Assembly: GCA_002477275.1 (NCBI GenBank)
Contig: DLOU01000011.1
Span: 324 to 20,956 of the forward strand
DNA from: Caryophanales bacterium UBA7476
Lineage (GTDB): Bacteria > Bacillota_I > Bacilli_A > RF39 > UBA660
Direction of reading: 5' to 3'
Length of the DNA: 20,633 nucleotides
Shown in pieces: positions 14,324 to 20,633 of this stretch. The notes below the pieces were generated by a model. That model searched no databases. It was given only the letters and a program-made list of their open reading frames with translations, and was not told where the DNA came from. The translations under genes were made by a program, and so were the position numbers. Position 1 is the first letter of the stretch, and every line of letters begins with the position of its first letter.

Positions 14324-15631
14324 TTATTTCACCTCAAAATAACTTTTATCATCTATTACTTTTATATTATTTTTAATCATTTCCATCCAACAAGTATATG
14401 TATACTCTCCTGTTTTATCTGGAGTAAATTCAATTTCATTATCTCCTATTTCAAGTTTTTTATTAATATTAAAATCTTTAGAAATTATTGTATTATTACA
14501 TCCTGTTAAATGTTTTTCATCAACGTGAATTATTATTTTTACTGGAACACCTTTTTGTAATACAATATCTTCATAATTATTGTAATTTAAATCAAATTCT
14601 ACTTTCTGATAATTATCTATTAAAACAGATTTTTTATATTCATCATATTTATTTAAATTTTTAGTTAAATCAATATTTAGTTTTAGAAGTCCTCTATTTA
14701 ACATAATTAGTGATAATATCAGTATTAATATTGAAGCTATTTTATTTATAATTATTCTTTTTCTTCCTTTAAATAAATTAAAAATTATTCCTACAAATAA
14801 CATTAATGGTACTGTTCCAAGAGAAAACAAAAACATTGATATGGCACCTTTTATAAAACTTCCTGTTGTTAATGCATAGACTTCCATTGCTTGAAGAGGT
14901 CCACATGGCATTAAACCATTTAATAATCCAATTACAAATGAATTACTACTTTTATTTTTTATTCTTATTTTTCTTAAAAAAGATAATTTAAAATTTATAA
15001 TTCCAAGCATTGATAATGACATTAAAAACATTATTATTGAAGCTGTTATAATTATTAAACCATTTATTGTTTCATTTATACTAAATATTTTTCCAAGTAA
15101 TCCAATTAGTCCTCCAATGATTGTATATGATATTACTCTTCCTAAATTATATAAAATTGGTCTTTTAAAATTTTTGTTTTTCTTTGTATCTAGAATTGCT
15201 ACTAAATTAATTGCTCCACACATTGAAATACAATGAATACTTGTTAAAACTCCTGTTACAAATAACATTCCGTATGTAATATTAGTATTTATATTAGGTA
15301 TAATGTTAAAAATGTTGTATCCAAATAAACTATTAATTAAATACCATATAAGTAATATTACTACTATTATAATTAAAAACTCTCTTAATCTAATTTTGTT
15401 ATCTATTTCTTTTATATTTTCACTTATATATTCTTCTTTTGTAATATAATCTATATTTTTTATTATATTTATTATTTCTTTCTTCTCTATTTTACCTGTA
15501 TATGATATTTCTGCTATGTCTCTTTTAATTTTTATTTCTTTAACTCGTTTATCTTTTAAAAATTCATTTGTAATAACATCAATACAATGACTACAATGAA
15601 TACCTTCTATTTTTACATATACTTTTTTCAT
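14324..15631 (-). CDS. HMA-TauE/SafE-cupredoxin fusion protein, copper-linked
   Basis: 435 residues with three parts. Residues 1-68 are an HMA domain with CSHC (Cys13, Cys16). About 85-310 is a TauE/SafE-type membrane domain carrying SIHCISMCG (131-139) and NGLMPCGP (238-245), cysteine motifs placed like metal sites in helices. About 340-435 is a cupredoxin-like domain with Cys378 and the late YTCWMEM (Cys414). This architecture is known beside copA and csoR in Firmicutes; copper transfer or export is likely but not proven. The start overlaps the csoR stop by one base (TAATG), so translation is coupled. Confidence 0.88.
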   Translation of the reverse strand: MKKVYVKIEGIHCSHCIDVITNEFLKDKRVKEIKIKRDIAEISYTGKIEKKEIINIIKNIDYITKEEYISENIKEIDNKIRLREFLIIIVVILLIWYLINSLFGYNIFNIIPNINTNITYGMLFVTGVLTSIHCISMCGAINLVAILDTKKNKNFKRPILYNLGRVISYTIIGGLIGLLGKIFSINETINGLIIITASIIMFLMSLSMLGIINFKLSFLRKIRIKNKSSNSFVIGLLNGLMPCGPLQAMEVYALTTGSFIKGAISMFLFSLGTVPLMLFVGIIFNLFKGRKRIIINKIASILILILSLIMLNRGLLKLNIDLTKNLNKYDEYKKSVLIDNYQKVEFDLNYNNYEDIVLQKGVPVKIIIHVDEKHLTGCNNTIISKDFNINKKLEIGDNEIEFTPDKTGEYTYTCWMEMIKNNIKVIDDKSYFEVK

Positions 15632-15927
15632 TAATTTAATCTTCCTATTAATTCCATAACTTCATCTATTACTTCAAGTTTGTCTTCTTTTATATCATCT
15701 ACAACACAAGTTGAAAGGTGACTTTTTAGTATTTCACTACTTATACTTTTTATTGATTTATTTACTGCTAATAATTGAATTAATATATCATTACAATATT
15801 TATCTTCTTCAATCATTTTTGAAATTCCTCTTATTTGTCCTTCTATTGTTTTAAGTCTTACGCTTAAATGTTTCTTTTCTTCTATTGTTCTGTGTTTACT
15901 TCTATCACAATGTTTACATTTTTCCAT
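15631..15927 (-). CDS. csoR: CsoR-family copper-sensing repressor
   Basis: 98 residues, all-helical CsoR/RcnR family. It shows RLKTIEGQIRGI and the Cu(I) ligand set Cys45 (DKYC), His70 and Cys74 (SHLSTC), the C-H-C pattern of copper-type CsoR. An extra Cys/His-rich N-terminus (CKHC) is present. Apo-CsoR binds GC-rich palindromes and releases them on Cu(I) binding. The frame opens at 15936, but that ATG abuts the GGAG site; the ATG at 15927 has 9-base spacing. It is the first gene of the copper operon and lies under the operator at 15957-15969, so it is probably autoregulated. Confidence 0.92.
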   Translation of the reverse strand: MEKCKHCDRSKHRTIEEKKHLSVRLKTIEGQIRGISKMIEEDKYCNDILIQLLAVNKSIKSISSEILKSHLSTCVVDDIKEDKLEVIDEVMELIGRLN

Positions 15928-15948
15928 TATTGTCATCTCCTAGATAGG

Positions 15949-15977
15949 ATTATACCACCCCTAGGGGGTCTTGTCTA
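15949..15977 (-). promoter_or_regulatory. copper operon promoter with CsoR-type operator
   Basis: The -35 TAGACA (15977-15972), 17-base spacer and -10 TATAAT (15954-15949, preceded by TGG) form a good promoter. The spacer contains ACCCCCTAGGGGT (15957-15969) with the perfect palindrome CCCCTAGGGG. It resembles known CsoR operators, and a bound repressor would block RNA polymerase. Confidence 0.85.
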
Positions 15978-15984
15978 TAGTAAT

Positions 15985-16012
15985 AAAAAAATATGTAGAT
16001 TAATCTACATAT
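15985..16012 (-). terminator. terminator of the thioredoxin-like lipoprotein gene
   Basis: ATATGTAGA/TCTACATAT stem (9 bp, TTAA loop) at 15991-16012, then a T run on the minus strand. It separates this gene from the copper promoter. Confidence 0.8.
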
Positions 16013-16014
16013 TA

Positions 16015-16707
16015 TTAATTATTGAAAAAATTTCTAAATGCTTTTTCTTCATCTTCTAATATTTCTTCAGTTAATTCTCCTCTTGCATCTGTTTGTTTAT
16101 CTGAGATACCAGAAATCATATTTTTAACTTTTCCTTCTTCTACATAGAAGAAATTAGGTGCATATATTCTTTTTTCTCCTGTTTTTACTGTTTTTCCTTC
16201 TTCATCTGTTAATGTATAATCACTTAATACTGAATCAAAATATTTTAAAAGTTTTTCATATTCTTTTGTACCATTAGATACTTTTTCTGCTTTACCATCT
16301 TTTAATTCATATTTATCTCTTAATATTTCGTTTCCTTCATCATCCCAAATATCTATATAATATATCTTTCCTATATCCTTATCTTTTGCTACTTCTATTG
16401 ATTTTTCAAGTACACTTCTACACCAAGGGCATAGTGAATCTCCTACATATAAATAGAAAGTATCTTCATTCTTAATTTTTTCTACTATTTTCTTTTGAGT
16501 TACTTTTTCGTAAGGATTATCCTCGTCAACAGTAATTGTTCTATGTTCTTTTCCTGAACTATTTGTTTTCCCGTTTAATGATTCATATTCTTCTTTAAAT
16601 GCTTTTGCACTTTCTTTTGAATTTTTTTCAACTTCTTCTTTTTCACAACCAGTTAACATTGTTACTCCTAAAACTAATATTAAAACTAATATAAACTTCT
16701 TTTTCAT
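16015..16707 (-). CDS. thioredoxin-like lipoprotein with CPWC motif
   Basis: 230 residues. Signal peptide with lipobox LTGC (Cys21), then a charged linker (22-70), then a thioredoxin-like core with YLYVGDSLCPWC (CPWC at 93-96) and KIYYIDIW, ending in APNFFYVEEGKVKN where a thioredoxin fold has its late strands. It probably acts as a membrane-bound thiol oxidoreductase outside the cell; its partner is unknown, but the copper operon is next door. GGAGG at 16717-16713 overlaps the stop of the mini-lipoprotein upstream. Residues 126-183 are encoded by the exact repeat shared with the RT fusion. Confidence 0.85.
   Translation of the reverse strand: MKKKFILVLILVLGVTMLTGCEKEEVEKNSKESAKAFKEEYESLNGKTNSSGKEHRTITVDEDNPYEKVTQKKIVEKIKNEDTFYLYVGDSLCPWCRSVLEKSIEVAKDKDIGKIYYIDIWDDEGNEILRDKYELKDGKAEKVSNGTKEYEKLLKYFDSVLSDYTLTDEEGKTVKTGEKRIYAPNFFYVEEGKVKNMISGISDKQTDARGELTEEILEDEEKAFRNFFNN
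16157..16333 (-). repeat. 177-bp exact repeat, copy 2 (with 6451-6627)
   Basis: Internal part of the intact thioredoxin-like lipoprotein gene, identical to the segment fused to the RT. Confidence 0.9.
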
Positions 16708-16716
16708 TTTGTCCTC

Positions 16717-16833
16717 CTATTGATCTGTTAAATAATCATAATTGTCTACATGATTAATATTTTTCTTTTCACATCCTGTAACTACTACAGTCGCAAGTAC
16801 TAGTACTAAGATAATAAAAGCTTTTTTCTTCAT
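16717..16833 (-). CDS. 38-residue mini-lipoprotein
   Basis: A very short gene with convincing signals: GGAGG before the ATG at 16833, an extended -10 at 16865-16857, and a product that is almost entirely a lipoprotein signal (MKKKAFIILVLV..., lipobox VTGC with Cys20). A mature tail of 18 polar residues follows (CEKKNINHVDNY...). Its TAG stop overlaps the ribosome site of the thioredoxin-like gene, so the two are probably co-translated. The signal resembles that of the downstream lipoprotein, so it may be a decayed copy rather than a functional peptide. Confidence 0.65.
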   Translation of the reverse strand: MKKKAFIILVLVLATVVVTGCEKKNINHVDNYDYLTDQ

Positions 16834-16856
16834 TTTATTCCTCCACTATTACATAC

Positions 16857-16865
16857 ATTATAACA
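16857..16865 (-). promoter_or_regulatory. extended -10 promoter of the lipoprotein pair
   Basis: TGTTATAAT on the minus strand, 23 bases before the mini-lipoprotein start. Confidence 0.55.
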
Positions 16866-16871
16866 TATTTC

Positions 16872-17279
16872 TTATTTAATACTATCTATTAATTCAATAC
16901 ATTTTTTATAAACTTCTGATTCTTCTCCATATCTTGATTTTATATCTTCTAATCTTTTTTCAAAGCCTACGTCATTTCCAAATTTATCTATTTGCATATC
17001 AGCACTATTTAATATTTTTAAATAAATCGAATCATATTCATCTTGTTTTTTACCATGATAATATACTTCTTTCCAGTATTTATAATTATTATCTTTAAGA
17101 ATACTTCCTCCAATTTTATTATGATTAATTCCACTATTTTCAAATTCATAACCAATATCATGATTAAGTCCTAATACAAACATATCATTTACTTCTTCTT
17201 TAGAAAGATTCATTGATGTTGCTATTTCCATCATCTTCTTTCCAACTGCGTAAGAATGTTTTAATCTATCTTCATTCAT
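16872..17279 (-). CDS. small HD-domain hydrolase
   Basis: 135 residues. The HD pattern is complete at the front: His8 in LKHSYAVGKKM and the His40-Asp41 pair in GLNHDIGYEF; NHNKIGG and ILNSADMQID supply further likely metal ligands. This resembles small YqeK/HDIG-like phosphohydrolases. The substrate is unknown. AAGGAG sits before the ATG and overlaps the stop of the dUTPase-like gene, so the three genes SGNH, dUTPase-like and HD form one operon. Confidence 0.8.
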   Translation of the reverse strand: MNEDRLKHSYAVGKKMMEIATSMNLSKEEVNDMFVLGLNHDIGYEFENSGINHNKIGGSILKDNNYKYWKEVYYHGKKQDEYDSIYLKILNSADMQIDKFGNDVGFEKRLEDIKSRYGEESEVYKKCIELIDSIK

Positions 17280-17288
17280 ATTTTCTCC

Positions 17289-17750
17289 TTAATAACTTGT
17301 CCTTCTTTCCATATCATTTCCTTCATCATCATCTGTCACCAAGTATTTCATAAATATTCCTTGAGCTAGATGATCACCTTTTTTAAATGCTACTGTTTTG
17401 TCTCCTTCATTTTGAAGTTTTATAAACATGTGTCCTTCATTATCTTTATTATTATAGTAATCTGCATCTATAACTCCTACTTGATTTACCATTCTTATAT
17501 TATATTTAAAACCAGTCGAACTTCTAACAATTATTAGTAAAGTCTCATCTTCTTCAAAATATGATTTTATTCCAGTTGGAATTTTAACTATTTCTCCGGG
17601 TTTCATTTCTACATCTTCTATTAAATAAAAATCATATCCTGCTGCTTTTTTTGAGTTTCTTGATGGAATTTTATAACTCTCATATAACTTTTTATCATCT
17701 TTTACATCTTTTCTAAATTGTTCAAAACTAATCTTTTCAAAATAACGCAT
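17289..17750 (-). CDS. dUTPase-family protein lacking the C-terminal motif
   Basis: 153 residues of the trimeric dUTPase fold. Motif I AGYDFYL (37-43), motif II VRSSTG (75-80), motif III GVIDADYYN (92-100) and motif IV KGDHLAQGIF (124-133) are present. These normally bind dUTP, with the Asp of motif III activating water. The flexible motif V (GGFGST type), which closes over the substrate, is absent: the protein ends ERRTSY. The bases after the stop do not restore it in any frame. It may be a dUTPase variant or a related nucleotide-binding protein. GGAG precedes the ATG. Confidence 0.8.
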   Translation of the reverse strand: MRYFEKISFEQFRKDVKDDKKLYESYKIPSRNSKKAAGYDFYLIEDVEMKPGEIVKIPTGIKSYFEEDETLLIIVRSSTGFKYNIRMVNQVGVIDADYYNNKDNEGHMFIKLQNEGDKTVAFKKGDHLAQGIFMKYLVTDDDEGNDMERRTSY

Positions 17751-17758
17751 GATTTCTC

Positions 17759-18403
17759 CTATCTAAATATATCTTCTATTTTTTCTTTTAATATTTCCGC
17801 CAAAATCTTATGACTTTCTTTTGTAAGATGAACACCATCTATACCTACTTCTAATTTATCATTACTTATGAAATAACAATTATTTCTTTTTGCTACTTCT
17901 TCATATATTTCATTTAATTTTTTTGATTTTTCTGATGCATCTTTATATTTAATACTTGTTCTTTCATCTGCAAATTCATTTACAAGTGGTGGTGTTACAA
18001 TTAATAGTTTTGGATACTTTCCAGTAAACTGACTTTTTCTATTTAGTATTTTTTTTACAAAATATTCTTCTAGAATTTCACCTATTCCTTCTGGTGTTTT
18101 ATTATAGTTAAATTTTAATTCATTTGTTCCAAGCATTAATATTACTAAATCTATAGGATCATGTGTATCAAGGCATGGAATTAAATATTCTGATCCATTT
18201 TTTCCTTCTTTACCAGGTCTAGGATCATTAGAGATTAATGTTCTACTATTTAGTCCTTCTTCTATTATTTCATAATTTTCTTCAAGTAAACTTTGAAGTA
18301 TTCTTGGCCATCTTTCTTTTTTATTATATCTTTGGTGATCACTTCCAGATATATATCCCCAAGTATTAGAATCTCCATAGCATAATATTCTTTTTTCTTC
18401 CAT
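17759..18403 (-). CDS. SGNH/GDSL-family hydrolase
   Basis: 214 residues, a one-domain SGNH hydrolase. Block I is CYGDSNTWG with the nucleophile Ser12, block II Gly near 50 (EEGLNSRT), block III GTNE (92-95), and block V DGVHLT with Asp189 and His192. No signal peptide is present, so it acts in the cytosol, probably as an esterase or deacylase on small molecules; it resembles arylesterase-like members. AAGGTGAT precedes the ATG and TGATATAAT (18430-18422) is upstream. First gene of an operon with the dUTPase-like and HD genes. Confidence 0.88.
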   Translation of the reverse strand: MEEKRILCYGDSNTWGYISGSDHQRYNKKERWPRILQSLLEENYEIIEEGLNSRTLISNDPRPGKEGKNGSEYLIPCLDTHDPIDLVILMLGTNELKFNYNKTPEGIGEILEEYFVKKILNRKSQFTGKYPKLLIVTPPLVNEFADERTSIKYKDASEKSKKLNEIYEEVAKRNNCYFISNDKLEVGIDGVHLTKESHKILAEILKEKIEDIFR

Positions 18404-18421
18404 AAAATCACCTTCATTTAA

Positions 18422-18430
18422 ATTATATCA
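18422..18430 (-). promoter_or_regulatory. extended -10 promoter of the SGNH operon
   Basis: TGATATAAT on the minus strand, 18 bases before the SGNH start and just after a terminator. Confidence 0.55.
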
Positions 18431-18433
18431 TAA

Positions 18434-18464
18434 AGAAAAAAATACTAACATTAAATTAGTATTT
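18434..18464 (-). terminator. terminator of the right-hand operon
   Basis: AAATACTAA/TTAGTATTT stem (9 bp, 7-base loop) at 18440-18464, followed by Ts on the minus strand. It overlaps the GNAT stop codon. Confidence 0.8.
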
Positions 18465-18931
18465 TATTTTTTAAATACAAATATTTCATTTATATACTCA
18501 TAATTATTATTAGTATATTCATCTATTACATGTTTCCAAAATTGATATGCTTTTTCACTATCTTTACTTGGTGATATTTCCCAAATTCCATCATACATAT
18601 CAAAGCACATAAAAGCAATTTTCTTTCCAATTTTATTTCTTCTATATTTTGGAATTACCATAAATTCTGCTATTGAGTGTCCTTTTTCTTTAATTTCCAT
18701 ATGAGTATTAATCATTACAAATCCCAATAATTTATTAGTTCCTTTTTCTCTTATGAAAAAGGCATCTCTATCTTTATCAGTAAAATAACTATCAAAATAT
18801 TTATATTCAAATATGGCTTCTTCATTCATCTCATTTCCATCATTTAAACTTTCTTCAAAAAGTGAATATTCAAGAAGTCTATATAGTGTATCTTTTTTAT
18901 CTTCTTTTACTCTATCTAAATATATATTCAT
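18464..18931 (-). CDS. GNAT-family N-acetyltransferase
   Basis: 155 residues. The core shows FVMINTH on a beta-strand, then IAEFMVIPKYRRNKIGKKIA, the acetyl-CoA pyrophosphate-binding motif A (variant of RxxGxG/A), then FWKHVI near the C-terminus. The acceptor is unknown. A TTG at 18940 would overlap the stop of the upstream peptidase gene; the ATG at 18931 is preferred although only a weak ribosome site is visible. Last gene of the operon before the terminator. Confidence 0.82.
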   Translation of the reverse strand: MNIYLDRVKEDKKDTLYRLLEYSLFEESLNDGNEMNEEAIFEYKYFDSYFTDKDRDAFFIREKGTNKLLGFVMINTHMEIKEKGHSIAEFMVIPKYRRNKIGKKIAFMCFDMYDGIWEISPSKDSEKAYQFWKHVIDEYTNNNYEYINEIFVFKK

Positions 18932-18936
18932 TTTAA

Positions 18937-19617
18937 TCAAACTCTTTTCTTTTTGTTATTTAGTTCAGTTATAGTTTTATTTTCAAATAAATAATATGGT
19001 TTTTCTCCTATAACTTCAATATCACCATTATTAATGTATAAAGTATCTTCTTCTGGAAGTGCTATTATTTTAGAGTTTTTTGATAATTCTAGTAAATATT
19101 TTTTACTTTCTTCATCTTTTTCCTTTGTTCTGTTAGTGTAATGACATAGAAAAGAAATACCATTTAAAATATTAAAACCAGTGATATCTTCTAGTCCAAC
19201 ATCGTTTGTATCATCTAATTTACATGAGTTTAAATTTTCTCCAAATATAATTGTTCCAGCACTTCCACCAAATACTACTCCATCATTATTTAAATAGTCT
19301 CTTATCTTTTCAAAAGCACCTGTTCTTTTTAAATCATAAAGTAGTTTAAAAGTATTTCCTCCTCCAATAAAAATTGAAGAGTAGTTATTTAAATCTTTTG
19401 TAATTATTTCACTACTATCTCTTACCATTTCTATTTTTGGTACTGAAACGTCTTTTAACTCATTTGTAATCCATTCATAACAACTATCATATTTATCTTC
19501 TTCCATTGCAAGTGGTATATAAAGAAGAGGTTTTGAATTATCAATAACTTCATTAAATCTTGTATAAGCGTCTTTAATTTCTTCTCCATCTCCACCACCA
19601 CATAAAAATGCTTTCAT
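18937..19617 (-). CDS. peptidase E-like (S51) protein
   Basis: 226 residues of the S51 family (dipeptidase E / cyanophycinase). FIGGGNTFKLL (83-93) and VVFGGSAGTII, with the nucleophile Ser119, are the family signatures; HYTNR and PEEDTLYI fit later parts. Peptidase E cleaves Asp-X dipeptides in the cytosol, but the specificity here is not visible. AAGGAG lies before the ATG at 19617, 11 bases after the methyltransferase stop. Confidence 0.87.
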   Translation of the reverse strand: MKAFLCGGGDGEEIKDAYTRFNEVIDNSKPLLYIPLAMEEDKYDSCYEWITNELKDVSVPKIEMVRDSSEIITKDLNNYSSIFIGGGNTFKLLYDLKRTGAFEKIRDYLNNDGVVFGGSAGTIIFGENLNSCKLDDTNDVGLEDITGFNILNGISFLCHYTNRTKEKDEESKKYLLELSKNSKIIALPEEDTLYINNGDIEVIGEKPYYLFENKTITELNNKKKRV

Positions 19618-19628
19618 AATATTTCTCC

Positions 19629-20258
19629 TTACTTAATAGCTTTAAATAATCTATAATTTTCTTTATCTACATCTGATACAGATATATCTTTAAATCCTGC
19701 TTTTTCTAGTATCTCAATTTCATGTTCTATAGATAATGGAGTATCTATGTGAGGTCTATTATTTATGTTGCTATTATAGAACTCTATCATTTCTTGCTCT
19801 TCTTCATTTGAATTTACAATTTTATCACAATTAAGAAAAATTCCTCCGTCTTTTAATGAATCAAATACTTTTTTGTAGATAACAAATTTATCTTCTTTTA
19901 AGAAATGATGTAGTGCTGATGTTGAAATTACTGCATCATAATTTTTTTCAAAATCAACATCAAAAAAGCTTCCACAAATTATTTTTACTATGTCTCCAAA
20001 TTCTCTTTGTTTTAATCTTTCTAACATTTTTTCTGAAATATCTACTGCGGTAACTTTGGCATTATTAAATTTTTTAAATAATTCTATTAATTCAAGACCT
20101 GTGCCAGCACCAAGATCTAATACTCTACTCACATCATATGGTAAATTATCTGTTAACTCTTTTTTTGTTTTCATAAATTCTTCATGAGATAGATCATATT
20201 CATCTATTTTCATATTGAAAAATTCTCTATTTTTCTGAGCATTAAATTTAATATCCAT
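19629..20258 (-). CDS. class I SAM-dependent methyltransferase
   Basis: 209 residues. Motif I VLDLGAGTG (46-54) binds S-adenosylmethionine, followed by VTAVDIS with the acidic residue that binds the ribose, and VISTSALHHF as motif IV. It resembles small-molecule or tRNA-type methyltransferases, but the substrate cannot be told. GGGGGA precedes the ATG, which starts one base after the stop of the GNAT gene, so the two are coupled. Confidence 0.88.
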   Translation of the reverse strand: MDIKFNAQKNREFFNMKIDEYDLSHEEFMKTKKELTDNLPYDVSRVLDLGAGTGLELIELFKKFNNAKVTAVDISEKMLERLKQREFGDIVKIICGSFFDVDFEKNYDAVISTSALHHFLKEDKFVIYKKVFDSLKDGGIFLNCDKIVNSNEEEQEMIEFYNSNINNRPHIDTPLSIEHEIEILEKAGFKDISVSDVDKENYRLFKAIK

Positions 20259-20259
20259 T

Positions 20260-20633
20260 TTAAATTCCCCCTTTATTTGTTTTTAAATATTTTTCTTTTG
20301 TAATTAGAAGTTCTCTAATCTCTACTTCTTTATCGAATATCTTTTCTCTTACTATTTTGTCAGTATGTATAAATCCTGCTTTTTTAAATGTTTTAATTGC
20401 TACAATTCTATCAAGTGGAATAATATCAGATAACTCATTGATACCATTTTTTTCAAATGCTATTTTTTCAAGTTCTAGAAGTGCTTTATAAGAATAACCT
20501 TTTCCTCTATATTTATCAATAATTAAAATTCCCATAGAATGTACATCACCATCTGGATAATAATATACTTCACCTACTGGTTCTTCTATATCTTTAACAT
20601 ATATATATGCAAAAAACTTATCAGGTTCTTTGG
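20260..20633 (-). CDS. GNAT-family acetyltransferase, cut by the window edge
   Basis: The frame is open from the stop at 20260 to the right edge (at least 123 residues), so the N-terminus is missing. An internal Met at 20535 is not the likely start, because upstream codons continue the fold (KFFAYIYVKD, PVGEVYYYPDGD). Motif A is IIDKYRGKGYSYKALLEL and the last part has IKTFKKAGF, a typical GNAT ending. The acceptor is unknown. First visible gene of the right-hand operon. Confidence 0.85.
   Translation of the reverse strand, partial: KEPDKFFAYIYVKDIEEPVGEVYYYPDGDVHSMGILIIDKYRGKGYSYKALLELEKIAFEKNGINELSDIIPLDRIVAIKTFKKAGFIHTDKIVREKIFDKEVEIRELLITKEKYLKTNKGGI

Noticed and set aside
13982..14509. 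Plus-strand open frame of 175 codons across the copA/fusion gene boundary
   Set aside because: It is antisense to two clear coding genes, has low-complexity composition and no ribosome site. The same holds for the other plus-strand frames at 3241, 3750, 8804, 12479, 13049, 13727, 15868 and 19990.
20260..20535. Complete 91-residue GNAT gene starting at 20535
   Set aside because: The frame stays open to the window edge and the upstream codons continue a GNAT fold, so the gene is partial, not short.
1..20633. Prophage or insertion sequence carrying the DGR
   Set aside because: I see no integrase, transposase, phage structural gene, terminal inverted repeats or tRNA gene in the window.

Overview
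The window is strongly AT-rich, uses the standard bacterial code (TGG for Trp, TGA as a stop), has Gram-positive-type lipoproteins, strong AGGAGG-like ribosome sites and many TGnTATAAT extended -10 promoters. It looks like a chromosomal contig of an uncultured low-GC Bacillota or Mollicutes-related (RF39-like) bacterium, probably host-associated. Species-level placement is not possible from the sequence alone. Nearly all genes lie on the minus strand; only one histidine-phosphatase gene at 1305-1964 is on the plus strand.

Left part (1-6259): a truncated DUF2752 membrane protein, a DUF4234 membrane protein, a lipoprotein of unknown function, the plus-strand histidine phosphatase, pyruvate kinase, a large HD-domain protein, then a three-gene set (ASCH, HD hydrolase, flavin-reductase-like; copy A).

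Centre (6309-9830): a diversity-generating retroelement (DGR). In transcription order (right to left) it has a membrane-anchored target protein with a variable repeat (VR) at its 3' end, an Avd-like accessory protein, a non-coding template repeat (TR), and a reverse transcriptase (RT). Over 109 aligned bases TR and VR differ at 20 positions, and every one is an adenine in the TR coding strand. That pattern is diagnostic of adenine-directed mutagenic retrohoming. The RT is broken: after its LGxxxAQ motif it runs in frame into the C-terminal half of a thioredoxin-like lipoprotein, so the catalytic YxDD region is missing. The last 177 bases before that junction are identical to the intact thioredoxin-like gene at 16015-16707, although sequence further along differs by roughly 14%. 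This is either a real recombination that killed the RT or an assembly chimera.

Right-centre (9973-16865): a second copy (B) of the flavin-reductase/HD/ASCH set, then a copper-resistance operon read as csoR, HMA-TauE/SafE-cupredoxin fusion, copA and DUF2318 lipoprotein. It is driven by a promoter whose spacer holds a CsoR-type palindrome. Next come the intact thioredoxin-like lipoprotein and an upstream 38-residue mini-lipoprotein.

Right part (16872-20633): an SGNH hydrolase, dUTPase-like and HD-domain operon, then a GNAT, methyltransferase, S51 peptidase and GNAT operon running off the window edge. Taken together this is a housekeeping and stress background (nucleotide hydrolases, copper export, thiol chemistry) carrying a surface-protein diversification cassette wedged between two copies of a duplicated gene set.
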